From Rhynchosporium graminicola (Eukaryota; Ascomycota; Leotiomycetes; Helotiales; Ploettnerulaceae), in contig FJUW01000046.1 in the NCBI GenBank assembly GCA_900074885.1, positions 330,906 to 394,905 on the forward strand: a stretch of 64,000 nucleotides of DNA, in the 5' to 3' direction. A model generated the notes under the pieces. It was not told the DNA's origin, ran no database searches, and saw only the letters and a program-made list of their open reading frames with translations. This document shows, in pieces, positions 35,529 through 47,440 of this stretch. Made by a program: the position numbers and the translations under genes. How positions within the stretch are numbered: the first letter of the stretch is position 1; every line of letters starts with the position of its first letter.

Positions 35529-38398
35529 TCAAACAACGCCCGGCCTCCCGTCGTTCTGCGCCTTCTGAAACTGGTACAGAAGGCCTAAAACGCCTCCTCC
35601 CCCAGTAGGATCAGCTTCCTCCTCAACAGCCTCATTAGCCGGCGTCCTCGTAGGCGAAGTCTCCCATCTCGATTCTTCCAGGACCCCAGTCCCGCTATCA
35701 TATGCATTACCACCGCTACGATTTCCTCGACTGAGAGCGGCTTCGTCTTCGTCGTCTTCGAGAGGCTCTTCGATGATATTGGTGCGTACTTTGTAGCGTG
35801 ATCGTGAATTAGCGTTTCCGTGTTGGATAGCACTACGACCGCCTGCGCCGAAGCTGAAGCTGGAGGGTTGATGGTGGGGATCGAGGAGGATAGATTGCAT
35901 GGGGGATGATTGGATGGCTGTTGGTGCGAAGCGGGGGGCACGGGATGTTTGGAGGTTGTTGGCAGGTGTTCGTGGGTCGGGCCGTCGTTCGCTACGTCCT
36001 AGGCGGGAGCTTTGCATCTCAGCTGCTAGGGTGGGGGACATGAGTCCGGGGAATGATGGTGGTGGAACGTGAGGACGTTGGCCTGGAGGGACATGGCCTT
36101 GTAGGGCGGTCTTGGGATTGAGGAGGTAGTTGTCTATGAATCCGTAGTAGGAGGCAGCCATCTTGCCGTGCTTGGTGGAGTAGTATTCGTCTCTGATATC
36201 GGCATTTCCACCGCCATGATGCAAGGGCTTTCTACCATCGCCCTTCTTGAAGTCGAAGACGGCAAAGGAACAGACGTATCCGACGCCATCGACGTGGATA
36301 GTGAATTCTCGGAAGAAATCGATAATCTGATCACTGCATTTCGGCAGACTGAACCAGAGAATAAAAGGCGTGACGATGATGCTAAAGACTTCTTCTAGGA
36401 AGATGATGATCTTGAGCTGGTAAAGTGTTGCGAACTCTCGCTTTACTTCGTCACTGTGGAGCCGATTCTGCCATTGCGTTGGCATGTAATGTGTGTACTC
36501 GATCACTTGTCTTAGTGCGTACTCGGGCTCGAACACGAGGTTCTCTTCTGGTATCATGCCGTTTGTTGCAGCCCAGATACCACCAAAGACTGTCAAATAG
36601 AACAGTACAGTCCTGTCGGATGTGATATCGAAGCTGAGAAACGACTCGGGATCCCACAGGGTAGCGACGGCAAGCACAGACACTATTGCGCCAGCAATGA
36701 ATGACATGAACCTGGCAAGCTGGACACTTTTGACTTTCGGGAATTGGTCCAAGTAGCGAGAAGCGAATGGATATGACATGTTGACCCGCTTATGGAACAG
36801 GTGATGTAGTTCGTTGAATTCTCGGAATTTCCATTCGGCCAGTGGGGTATATTGACGGGATCCGATAGCCGATGGGTCTTTTTTGTATTCCTGACACTGT
36901 TAGCTGCCGAGTCGTGATAGATGATTCCCCACTTACGTTGAAATATCTCAAGAAGTAGACAATCATGAGATAGATGACAATGACAGGAGCAAAAATGACA
37001 TTCATGAAGCCAGCAAATAGAAATCTCCCACGAAGAGCCTCGCTTAGCTGCCTTCGATGAGAGTCTTTCAGTATCAGTTGTCGCACTTGCCCAGAGTCGT
37101 TGAAGATAAGACCCATAACACACCAATCTAGATTCCACAAGAGAGTCCTCGAAAAAAGTTGCCGATCTTGCAAGAATGGGAACGGCAGTGTCAAATCTAA
37201 GATGTCTTTGTTGAACATAGCAATTAGGTAATTCTCCTTCCTCATCAATCGATTTGCGATGTCATGGGCGTCTAGTCTCTGCTTCGATTGGCTTCCCAAG
37301 TACTTTCGAGCTTGCGGTGATATGTTCTCGGTTGTGATAGGATTGGCATCTCTCAGAGCCATGATTCTGGCAACTACGTCTTGCCAGGAGATGGTTTGCA
37401 TATCTCCATCTGGCACTTCTAACAAGTGTACGAAGAAATCTCGATTCCGTAATAAGCGAGGAATATCGATCAGAAGTTGGTAGACTCTCCAGAATATATG
37501 CAGCGTGAATAGCCAGATCGCTACGTTCGGCATCCCCGAAATATTCTTGGTGCATTGTGGAACCAGTACCTGTGACAACTTCTTACTGCGGGGTATAGCG
37601 GAGTAGTCGACGCACTGGGTGAGAAATGTTGTAAACACTGCAACAAAAATGATTTGTCTAAAGAGGATCAGCATCATTCAACAATATATATAGGTCTACC
37701 CACGCGAGATTCAAAGCTCTGTCCAGTACTATACACCATATCCCAGCACCAGTGTAGTATCCGTATACTTCTTCTATGAAGCCATCGAGGTTCACTACAT
37801 TAATCCATCTCCACATTGCCTTCTCACGAGCACTTCCTGATAAGGGTCCAAAATGATGCCTAGCTGGTTGTGGCAGGCCAGGTGAAGCATCTCCTTCACG
37901 GTGTAAACGTTGCTGTGCCTGCGCAGCTTCCCAGTGGGCTCGCGTCTCTCTATTCGACGGCCCAGGTATTGCAGCATGTCTCTTCGGGACCTTTCCTGTC
38001 CGGGTCCGAGATTTCGAAGGGGAACTTGGACCTGGAAGCTCATTGCCTTCGATTAATAATGAAGCTGGCACATCATCATCTCCATCCTCATCCATGAGCC
38101 TAGGTGACTGTGCCATCCATCTGCTCTGTAACTTGGCTCTCGGAGCACTTCCTCCCCCGATGTTATGTTGGTTTGAAGGTAGAAATGCCGTAGATTCAGT
38201 TGTTATACGGCTATGTTCTCCAAAATCGTCCGCAGCTCCCAGCTCATCATCTCGAAACCCCAGGTTCTCTTCATCAAGTGCTAATCCCGCCTGTTCCTCC
38301 AGGTCGGACTCCTCATCGTGGGCTCGCAGATCATCGTAGATAGACCGTCCTTGTGGGTTCTGAGGAAGGAGTCGCGATAGCAGATTCGAAGTCATCAT
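35529..38398 (-). CDS. ATG9: Autophagy-related protein 9 (Atg9)
   Basis: Three exons on the minus strand (38398-37704, 37657-36937, 36890-35529), each intron 46 nt, give 925 residues. Atg9 is the only multispanning membrane protein of the core autophagy machinery; it is a lipid scramblase delivered on small Golgi-derived vesicles to the phagophore assembly site. The N-terminal 190 residues are polar, acidic and disordered. The conserved core starts at MWRWINVVNLDGFIEEVYGYY and includes [55 protein letters not shown] across the second splice, EWKFREFNELHHLFHKRVNMSYPFA and FTIHVDGVGYVCSFAVFDF, with hydrophobic segments between. The long C-terminal tail is Ser/Pro/Arg-rich. The start is the first of two adjacent ATGs. 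The gene is divergent from COG6. Confidence 0.96.
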
Positions 38399-38867
38399 AC
38401 TTCCGGCAGAATAAATAAGTGAAAATCTAGAGTCTCAGAGTACTTGCAGACTGTGGGAGGAAAGATAGAGAACTGGTGAGCCTGGGCTGCGATAGTTATG
38501 TGGAGTCATGGGTCGCCACGCGGATACAAAGCGAGAAACTGAGCATTTGACTGAATGTTTTAAACTTGTTGTCTTTGATTGGTCTTAAAAAACATGCAGC
38601 AAAGCGACTTCATGCCATGTTGTTATGATCTCGAGAGTCACCTGGATGTGATCTCGAGGGGCCTACGACAATGGAGGCATAGGCACGAGGTGAGTGATGT
38701 TGACCTCCACTGCCTTGCCTGACCCTGCTCGAGCGCTAACCGCGGAGATCTCAGCCTTACCGTAGAGCGAATAAGGCATAGCGCTTTATCCTAGTACCAT
38801 CATCCATCTACAGAGTGAGCACTGAGGCGTGAATAGCATCAGTGTTTAGGTTCCCATTGTCTCTATT
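38399..38867. promoter_or_regulatory. Divergent promoter region shared by ATG9 and COG6
   Basis: The 469 bp between two start codons pointing away from each other must hold both promoters. No specific binding site is asserted. Both products act in Golgi/vesicle traffic, so co-regulation is possible but unproven. Confidence 0.55.
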
Positions 38868-41002
38868 ATGACGAGTGACTATTTTGTGTCTCAAAAAGCG
38901 TCGGGCCCAATTGATGGCTCTGAACCACCAGCATCTCCAACGGGAGCACAACCTCGAAGCAATCCGCTAGCATCCAAAGTCACCTCTGTCCTTTCCGCTT
39001 CATATGCAGACTCAGACATAAGAGATGCTCTCACTCTATTGGATCAGCGGGATATTCAAAATAATGCAGAAACTCGGCGACAATTGAGACTCGATGTGCA
39101 AAAAGAGGTACTTGAAAGCAATGGAGATATTATTGAGGAGTTTGGTCATGTGGCTGAGGTAAGTCTTGGTGAAAGTCTACTTGCTTGCAATATTGACATG
39201 CATAGCAACTGAAACGTATCGGTCTCACAATAGCAAGCCTTAATCAAGGATGTGAAGAAATGAAACGTCATATCTCAGCAGCTCATCTAGAGACCGCACC
39301 TGTACTCGAAGAGGCTTTCGAATTCATGAAGCAAAAAGAACAAGTCGAAAGCAAGCAGCAGCTGTTGAGAGCATTCAATGCGCATTTCATCATTTCAGAT
39401 GATGACATTTCAATGCTTAATTTAATTGCTGAACCTGTAAATGAGAAATTCTTCTCCAATTTAGCTCGAGCCAAGAAGATCCAAAATGATTGCGAGATCC
39501 TGCTCGGAACCGAGAATCAGCGTTTAGGTCTTGAGATCATGGAGCAGGTTTCCAAGAATCTCAACGGAGCTTTTCAGAAGCTGTACAAGTGGATTCAACG
39601 AGAGTTCAAGTCTCTCAATCTTGAAAACCCACAAATTAGCTCCTCTATCAGACGAGCTTTGAGAGTTCTGGCCGAGAGGCCTTCCTTGTTTCAAAGCTGT
39701 CTTGACTTCTTTGCTGAAGCTCGAGAACACATTCTATCCGACTCGTTCTACACAGCCTTAACAGGGACGTCCGTGGCCGGCGAAGAAAATATATCCATCA
39801 AACCTATCGAGCTAGCCGCCCATGATCCCCTTCGCTATGTAGGCGACATGTTGGCTTGGACACATTCGGCAACTGTCAGTGAAAGAGAGGCTTTAGAGGT
39901 TCTCTTTATCTCAGACGGCGACGAAATTGCAAAGGGGATCCAAGCAGGGAGAGATAGCGAACCATGGAACCGCATAGCCGCCGAGGACGAGGGTGCCAGC
40001 TCCTTCGATGGACTGAAAGCGCTGAATGAGCTTGTTGATCGTGATATCACCGGCGTAGCCAGAGTACTCCGGCAGCGAATCGGCCAAGTGATTCAGAGCC
40101 ACGAAGAGACCATCACAGCTTACAAGATAGCAAATCTACTTAACTTCTATCGTGTTACGTTCTCCAAGCTTCTCGGAAATGACTCTATCCTGCTCGATTC
40201 GCTTTCAACCCTCGAAGAGTCTGCTATACGTCAATTCCGTGTTCTGATGCGTGACCACGTTGCAAGTCTGCAAAGCGATACACAGCCTGTGCCATCAAAT
40301 CTACAATCACCAGACTTCCTACATGAAGGTCTGAAACAATTGACCGCCATCATGAAGACATATGAGACGTCCTTTACGTCTCCCGAAAGTCGAGAAGCAG
40401 AGTTTCAGCCCATTCTAGCAGAGGCATTTGACCCTTTCATGACAGGTATCCAAAACATGGCGAAAAGTCTCCCTTCACCAGCGGACTCAATCTTCTCCAT
40501 CAACTGCCTTCTTTCTGCCCGCATTATTCTCGCCCCGTTCGATTTCACAGCATCGCGAATAGCAAAAGTCGACTCAAGCATAGAATCATATAGCACGACG
40601 TTGAGCGACTTGCAATACACCTTCTTCCGCAAATCTTCCGCCTTAGAACCTCTCATTCAAGCTCTTGCACCTCTAACGACCTCTAAAGAAGACCTAAGGT
40701 CCATCCGAACGCTCGAGCCCTTCCAACCTACTGCTTTGTCGCAAGCCAGTCAGACTCTAGACGATTTCCTACCCTCAGCACTCATGGATGCGACTGAGAA
40801 TCTGAAGCAATTGCAAAGCTCTAAATTGGTGACAGAAATAACAGAGAGGGCGGCAGAGAAATTCTGTGACGATTTCGAGGAGGTCGAGGAGAAGCTTATT
40901 GCTGCGGATGAGATTAGGGAGGAAGAAGGGGAGGAGGGTGAGGAGCCGTTGCGGGCTATGTTTCCAAGAACGAGTGGAGAGATTAGGGTCCTGCTTTCTT
41001 GA
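38868..41002 (+). CDS. COG6: Conserved oligomeric Golgi complex subunit 6 (Cog6)
   Basis: Two exons (38868-39158, 39206-41002; 47-nt intron) give 695 residues. Cog6 belongs to lobe B of the COG tethering complex, which docks retrograde vesicles at the Golgi and keeps glycosylation enzymes in place. The N-terminal part has the family blocks [44 protein letters not shown] and, across the splice, [19 protein letters not shown], forming the coiled-coil region. The middle carries [17 protein letters not shown] and [21 protein letters not shown]; the rest is an all-helical rod. The C-terminus ends soon after an acidic stretch ([12 protein letters not shown]) with [14 protein letters not shown]. The frame is open throughout. 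It shares its upstream region with ATG9. Confidence 0.94.
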
Positions 41003-41988
41003 AGCAATCTCTAATACCATATGATTCCCACACGCTGGACAAAAAGCTCAAGTTCATTTCAGTGACAGAATATTATTCGCGATATGCGTCCTTCTCAAAA
41101 AGATATTTTAATAATTGATAGCATAAGATATTGAGATATCATAAATGCATTGTATGACAACGGCGAATGTACGATGAATAACGCAGTACATGTACGATGT
41201 CTAAGCCCGAGAAAAGGAATATAAAGTATGAGTTAATACTTTGACTCACTCAATATACATGGTTAGATGGTATTCCATGGCAGAAAATTAGGCAAGAAAT
41301 GCAGTGCTAGCTACGGAGTACGACATTTCATATGTCTTTGCGTAGACCCGGCTTGAAATCTCATCTTTCCAATGTATACTGCTGAGCCTCCGCTCAAGAC
41401 TTGCTTGATTGAGTGAGGGCGTCGCAATCACGTCGAGTCGCGTCGCAGTCATCACAGCCCCAGATCAGCAAGGGCAAACTCGTCCACTAGCAGAGCAGAG
41501 CAGAGCTAACGATCACTTGTCGCCCTCGAGTATCCCTGGACTGCCGTGCCTTCCGCTCTGCCCGATACATCTAATACAGTAGATGTGCAATAACTTCTCA
41601 TGATATTACAGTGTTTTCTTTCATGAGTATCCAGCGTCAATTTCTCCATAAGTTTTACAGCTGGATTTAGATTATTGGCGGGGATTGGTGTATAAGTAGC
41701 CAAAAACAGCCTGGGGTGGAGCCCTCTACGTCACGCCACTTCGATCCTTGTCAACACTTACCCGCACCTGCACCTGCACCTGGACCTGCACATACCAGAG
41801 CAAAGCAGACGACTTCCAAAGGAGGGTCCTCCCGGCAGACTTCATACTCCATACTATCTAATCACCAGCACATGATTCAGGATACTTCAGACAGTCAACA
41901 CAGAAACTCGTCTTGTCTCACATGATAATCTATATACGCGCATATTTATTTATGATCCGACGAAGGGACAGTCCTCAACGGCGCCGTC
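41003..41988. other. Intergenic region upstream of the MIT-AAA ATPase gene
   Basis: About 1 kb without a supportable gene. It includes four 6-bp tandem units (three GCACCT and one GGACCT) at 41764-41787 and, at its right end, the upstream ORF listed separately. Confidence 0.5.
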
Positions 41989-42035
41989 ATGATGCGAAAC
42001 AAGACCTCCTCTTCGCTGCAGAAGACATACGATGA
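41952..42035 (+). promoter_or_regulatory. Upstream ORF overlapping the start of the MIT-AAA ATPase gene
   Basis: ATG 41952 opens a 27-codon frame ending at TGA 42033-42035, out of frame with and extending past the main ATG at 41989. Its start context has T at -3 (weak), while the second main ATG (41992) has A at -3, so leaky scanning is expected if it is transcribed. No product function is claimed. Confidence 0.3.
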
Positions 42036-44758
42036 ATGCTATCTGATCTGCTCAACGGCCGTGTATTTCGAAGGCCAGGTAAGAGAATCTTGTGCTTACG
42101 ACAATTGAAAAGCCAGGGGAAGCGCCAGGGAGCGTGCGAATCGATGGAAACTGAGGCTGACTGTGGGATAATACAGGGAAACGAAGCAGAGGCACTACGA
42201 TCATGGCGTTCCGCCCTGGATCAGATATACTACCATAATGCCTACCGAGTGCCTGCGGGCTACATCCCAAGGTCGGAGACGGAGAAGGCGCTGAAGGACA
42301 GTTTACGGGATATGGAGATGCAATGCAAGGAGCGCGTGGACTTGTTGGAAGCTCTTAAACAATCTCGTGAGGAGAAAGCTGAAGCTGATTCTGGAGCTGG
42401 GGATTCAACGGGGAAGATCAGCAAGACCTCTTCCAGGACAACGAGACATAGTTCTGAATCAGATCATGGCGAGAAGGGATTCATTGGAAACGGTACAATC
42501 CCAGCTGTTAACTACCCAGAGCTTTCACGACCAGGACCACCTCTACCACAAAGACCTGCCATGCTCACGAAGAACAGCTCTGAGCGTGCTGTACTAGGAA
42601 GCAGCAGACCATCGTATCATGGATCATCTTCTTCGAATCATGTCTCGTCTTCGAGAACCATCACGCCATCATCCTCAGCCTCACTTGTACCGCCTATGAA
42701 GAAAACATCTAGGAGTCCAAGTCCAGAGAAGGGAAGGACTATGCTTCATACACTACGGTCAGGGGACAAAGCTGGAAGGAAATCAAGTCCTCGGCCTCCA
42801 AGAACATCAACATCCAAGAGGGACGTAATCACTAACCAAGCTGCTTCTATGGCATGGCAATCATTAGGCAGGCAAAATAAGGATAGACTTGGAAGAAGCC
42901 TGGATACCGAAGCCGACAAGAGCTCCACAACCCTACATGAAAGTGGCCGTAAGGATAGTTGCAGTGATCCAATTACTGGGAGTTCAAGCTCTTCTCACAA
43001 CGTTCGATACGATAGTAAGACCCGTACATTGGTCCCAGACACACACTCACATCCTCGAGGAGGGTCCCCTTCAGATATTTTGACAGGAAACGCCGATTTG
43101 TTTGGTTCTTCTGGACGATCAAGTAATTATCCTTGCCCACCTACGGATCCGGGTCAACCAGGTGCTGTTGCTGGCACAATGCTTACTCCTTCAGCCCTGC
43201 AAGATCTGATCGATATTCCTCCTCCATCACCCCTCATCGCTGAGTCTAGTGTGCCGAGAGCCAGAGGAACACCACCTCCGCCACCAGCTCATGTTAGAAG
43301 CCCGGCAAAATTTGAACCTGTGTCATATCCAACCTACCTCAAAGAATATCCTGAAACGAGTGCCAGAAAGAGCAAGGCGGAGTCAGACATACCTTTAAGA
43401 CGGAAGCCAGCAGTCAAAGACACAGCTGATTCCGAGGCGTCAAAGATCAAAGTGAGGAGAAAGGCAGTCGCTGCAAACTCATCTTCGCCACGGCATAGAG
43501 ATCGCTTTCAGGAAAAAGATGCTGCAAAAAATGCCCAGAGGGTCAAAAAGTCAAGGGATGATGATACTTCTTCCCAGAGTGTTGACGATGACACTGGCAG
43601 CAGCGGACCGTCCACCAAGTTGAAAAGGAAGCAGAAGGTCAAGCAAAAGGAGAGCGCTCTACTTGCAGATCCAACAACACCAACATCGGAGGATTCTGAT
43701 ACACAAACAAACTTAGCCAAAAGCGCGTGGGAGGTCAAGGTACAGCAGCTAATGAAGAATCTCCCGAAGGGAGTGGATGAAGGGGCCGCGAAGCAGATTT
43801 TTAACGAGATTGTGGTTCAAGGCGATGAAGTACATTGGGATGATGTTGCTGGTCTAGACATAGCCAAGAAGGCTTTGAAGGAGGCAGTTGTCTACCCCTT
43901 CCTTCGCCCTGATCTCTTCATGGGACTTCGCGAGCCGGCTCGAGGCATGCTACTTTTCGGCCCACCCGGTACTGGTAAAACGATGTTGGCCAGAGCAGTC
44001 GCCACAGAGTCAAGATCAACATTTTTCTCCATATCAGCAAGTAGTTTGACAAGCAAGTACCTCGGCGAGTCCGAGAAGTTAGTTCGAGCACTTTTCTCGC
44101 TCGCTAAAGCTCTAGCGCCCAGTATCATTTTCGTTGACGAAATCGATTCCCTGCTTTCATCAAGATCGGGAGGAGAGCACGAAGCTACCAGACGTATCAA
44201 AACCGAATTTCTCATTCAATGGAGTGATCTTCAGCGAGCAGCTGCAGGACGTGAGCAGAGCGAGAAGGAAAAAGAGCGAGGAGACGCCAGTCGAGTTCTT
44301 GTACTTGCTGCTACGAATCTTCCTTGGGCTATTGACGAGGCTGCTAGGCGAAGATTTGTTAGACGGCAATATATTCCCTTGCCAGAGGATGAAACTAGGG
44401 CGGTGCAGTTGAGAACTTTGCTAGGTCATCAGAAACATAGTTTGAAGGAGGCTGATATCCAAAAATTGATCGGGTTGACCGATGGTATGAATTTGTCTTT
44501 ATTTCGGCGGAAGATGCATTTACTGACCTTTATCTAGGGTTTTCTGGTTCTGATATCACAGCACTGGCTAAAGATGCTGCCATGGGTCCATTGCGTTCTC
44601 TCGGCGAAGCATTACTTCACATGTCCATGGACGAAATCCGACCGATCCAATTCATCGACTTCGAAGCAAGTCTCGTGAACATCCGACCCAGTGTCAGCAA
44701 GCAAGGTCTTCAAGAATTCGAGGATTGGGCCAAGGAGTTTGGTGAGCGAGGTGGATAG
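41989..44758 (+). CDS. MIT-domain AAA ATPase, Sap1/Yta6 (spastin/fidgetin/Vps4 clade)
   Basis: Three exons (41989-42078, 42177-44484, 44538-44758; introns 98 and 53 nt) give 872 residues. Splicing the first exon joins [22 protein letters not shown] to [20 protein letters not shown], a clear MIT-like helical domain at about 9-95. A long Ser/Pro-rich disordered region follows (about 110-550). A meiotic-clade AAA module completes the protein: Walker A GPPGTGKT at about 625-632, Walker [15 protein letters not shown] at about 680-693, second region of homology [17 protein letters not shown] at about 738-754, then [20 protein letters not shown] and a Vps4-like C-terminal helix ending [14 protein letters not shown]. 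Relatives sever microtubules (spastin, katanin) or disassemble ESCRT-III (Vps4). Yeast Sap1 and Yta6 are the nearest named proteins. The exact substrate is unknown. An upstream ORF overlaps the start. Confidence 0.9.
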
Positions 44759-45182
44759 ATAGATATATTGATTCATGGTATTATTTCTTGATTCTTGTGA
44801 GGACTAGAATTCGGGTTTGGCTTAGTTTGGTCGGGTACATGGTTACATGGTTTGGTTTAGGCAGGGCAGGGAAGGAGTGCATGCATGGTAGGAAGGAACA
44901 CTCGTAGGAGTAGTGATACCAGTCAATGAGGATCATTAGTGCTTAGGTTACACGTTTTCCATCTTTCTTTCCTGGTTATACATTCGGACGCCGTGCAATG
45001 CGATATGTCTCCCTCTCATATCATGTACTATAATCTACAGTCCTTCGAATCGATCCTGGACGCGCCGTTTTGTACAGACGACCCTTTTTCTTCAGATATT
45101 CACAAGCTTCTGGACGCCATTCCTGCCCTTCCAACCAGCTACCCTTCCCCCCTTTCAATATTGTTCCTCCTCCTCTCTTCCC
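44759..45182. other. Convergent intergenic region between the AAA ATPase and uS17m genes
   Basis: About 0.42 kb between two 3' ends. No gene is seen; ATG/TGG-rich simple sequence lies just after the AAA stop. Confidence 0.5.
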
Positions 45183-45789
45183 TCAAGCCGAAACCTTCTC
45201 CTCACTCCTCCCCTTAGCCACTTCACCCGTCTCCAGCACATCCGCCTCTACCTCCCTCCCCTGTCCCTCAACCTGCTCTCCCTCCCCAGCATTCCCCTTC
45301 CACAGCCCCCTCTTCGCCTCCTTCCTCAACCTCTTCGCATCTCTCTTCTCCAGCCTCTCCTCCAGCGTCGGCACCTTCGGCCGCGCCTCAATCGGATCCC
45401 CAAATGGCGCCACGATACTATTCACCACATGATGCACATGTTTGCTATACCGCCAGCCCGAGGAAATAGATATGATGTCGCCGATGCGCAGCGAGGAATT
45501 GGGGTCGTGGACGAGGACATTGGTTGAGCGGTTGTATTTCTAATTAGGGGGATTTGGATCAGTTCTTGCTGCTTTGCTTGGCTTTGTGTTTTGGTTTTGG
45601 AAGATGGAGTTTTTGGTTGAGGGGAGTGGGAACGGGAGAGGGAGGTGGAGGTAGACACACTTTCTGGATATGCGCATTCCATTTCTGCACGCCCACGCGC
45701 GCTTTTACAGTCTTTTGCATGAGGCCTGCGGATACGACGACGGCGTTTATCTGCCGCGTGGCCGAGGCGGCTACTTTTGTTGTCGACAT
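45183..45789 (-). CDS. MRPS17: Mitochondrial small-subunit ribosomal protein uS17m (Mrps17)
   Basis: Two exons on the minus strand (45789-45661, 45539-45183; 121-nt intron) give 161 residues. The S17 OB-fold signature is visible: VVVSAGLMQKTVKARVGVQKWNAHIQK, then across the splice KYNRSTNVLVHDPNSSLRIGD, ISISSGWRYSKHVHHVVNSI and VAPFGDPIEARPKVPTLEER. The N-terminus is rich in Ala, Thr and basic residues (STTKVAASATRQIN), as expected of a mitochondrial protein. A Lys/Arg/Glu-rich C-terminal extension of about 70 residues is usual in fungal mitochondrial S17. It binds 12S/15S-type rRNA early in small-subunit assembly. It is convergent with the AAA ATPase gene. Confidence 0.93.
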
Positions 45790-46896
45790 CGCTTTGTGTG
45801 TGTAGTTGGCGTGTTGTAGGAATCCTTCTCCGGATACTGAGGTAGATTGAGTGTATGGTGTCGATGAATAGAATTTGGCCGAGGGTTTTTCCGTTCCGCT
45901 TTCCGGTCTGGAAACAATATTGACGATTCAGACAGCCACAAGATTGGGGTAGCATAACCCTTTGATATAAGCGCTTGGTTTCGCTAGATTTACAGGATAG
46001 TTAATTTAAAGTAATGTCTGTCATACACGACCACAGACTGCTAAGATTTGTATTTACTTCTAGGTACTAAGAGCCTCGAGTATTGAGGCACGTGATCGCT
46101 GCTACCTTCCTAAACTCTACGATCGAGACCTCAGATTTCATTGAACCTGCCTAGGTAGCTCTATACCATCGAAAAAAAAGGGTATAAATAGATATTAATT
46201 CTCCCACATCACTTTTCACTGGTCTAATCTTGAATTAATATGGGAATAAGGCAAGCTACAGTGTGAAAAAGTATTTGTTGATATCTGCTTGCGGATGCAG
46301 CTTGAGATACTCGCTTAGCATGTGCAAAAGAGGCAAGCTCTATTTGGGACCTCCAATGCGTTACCGCTGATGCGGTGGCCTTGAGGTATATACAGATACC
46401 TACGGATTTGACTTTTGGAGAAATACCTGATTCCCTGTCGTTTCTATAATTACTACTTTTGTGAAAAAACCCGGGGAGAGCTATCTCCGGAGTTGCTGGC
46501 TGTCTGATAGAATCCTCTGCATTCAAGCTGTGGCAGCTCGGGAAAGCCAGGGTGCGCCCTTGTGCATCCAGACAGAATGCACATGTATCGGCGATCAATA
46601 TTCTTGCCTTTCAATTTGTATACTCGACATGGGTACGTTTTACTCTCGCTGGCTTCGGATAACTGCCCAGGTGCTATAAAAGCAGCTCCAGTCTACCACT
46701 CCACGAATGACAGAAACCCATCCCCACCCTTCCGCAACTTCGAACTCAGACACGATTACGTAGCTTCTCTTGAGTATCGTGGACCATGTACCGAGCTGTA
46801 TCTTTGAAAGGTGCTCATCGACTCTCGGCTGCTCCGCCTGCTACCTGGAGGATCTTGAATGGCGTTGCTGTACCCACTCATCTAAATAGTCTTGAA
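45790..46896. other. Intergenic region; possible 5S rRNA scrap near 46,021
   Basis: About 1.1 kb without a supportable gene. A stretch near 46021-46040 (CATACACGACCACAGACTGC) resembles the first 20 or so bases of the 5S gene at 49978, but the similarity ends there. Open frames near 46,224-46,600 (minus) and 46,562-46,807 (plus) have no recognised domain. Confidence 0.4.
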
Positions 46897-47440
46897 TCAA
46901 TGGAAATGTTCTTTCTCACATACTCGTTCCAGCTTCAATGACTGTGAACAATCTTTAGAAGCCCAATCATCATCCATGCCACCCTTCGCTTTGCGGCGTA
47001 TTTGGTACCCTTCCTGGCAGCTCGGTAGGCCCAATTCATGCGTCGCCATAATTTTTGGTCCTACTAGTCTCTCCCCATCTGGAAGTCCCTTGATCCCAGT
47101 CAAAGGACGCTGGAAGGCTTGGAAACAAATCAGAGCGTTCTGAGAATCCGGATAGACACAAACTTTGCCCGCCGTTGTTTAATCTCCAGATCCCAAGCTT
47201 CCTTTCAAGCGATCTTAAGAGCTTTTACAATTGCGTAGACTTCAAGAACATCGGTATTCGCGGATCCACGAACGCGATATGAGATTTCGGTCCATGATAA
47301 CTTGATGGTGGAGTAAACCACTCCTATTCCACAGCTTCCATCCTTAAGGCGAGAGCCATCGGCCCAGTAGACTGCTTTGGATGCTCTGTAATATCAAGAC
47401 CTGCAAGCGCCGCTTCTGTAAGTGCTGCTTCTCGAGGTTG
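46897..47440 (-). pseudogene. Ribonuclease H domain remnant, LINE/Tad-type
   Basis: The minus strand encodes a retroelement-type RNase H in pieces: PREAALTEAALAGLDITEH (near 47440), a frameshift to AVYWADGSRLKDGSCGIGVV with the first catalytic Asp, then TDVLEVYAIVKALKIA with the conserved Glu. An in-frame TGA and another frameshift follow before VCVYPDSQNALICFQAFQ with the next Asp, then LVGPKIMATHELG and DDDWASKDCSQ at the end. At least two frameshifts and a stop mark it as dead. Such domains end the ORF2 of fungal Tad-like LINEs, and also occur as solo RNase H genes. No reverse transcriptase was found upstream (higher coordinates), so this is a fragment. Confidence 0.75.

Noticed and set aside
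46019..46042. A second 5S rRNA gene
   Set aside because: Only about 20 bases resemble the 5S start; the following sequence does not continue as 5S, so it is at most a scrap.
46562..46807. Plus-strand frame thought to be LINE-related
   Set aside because: The apparent similarity was vague and lies on the opposite strand to the RNase H remnant.
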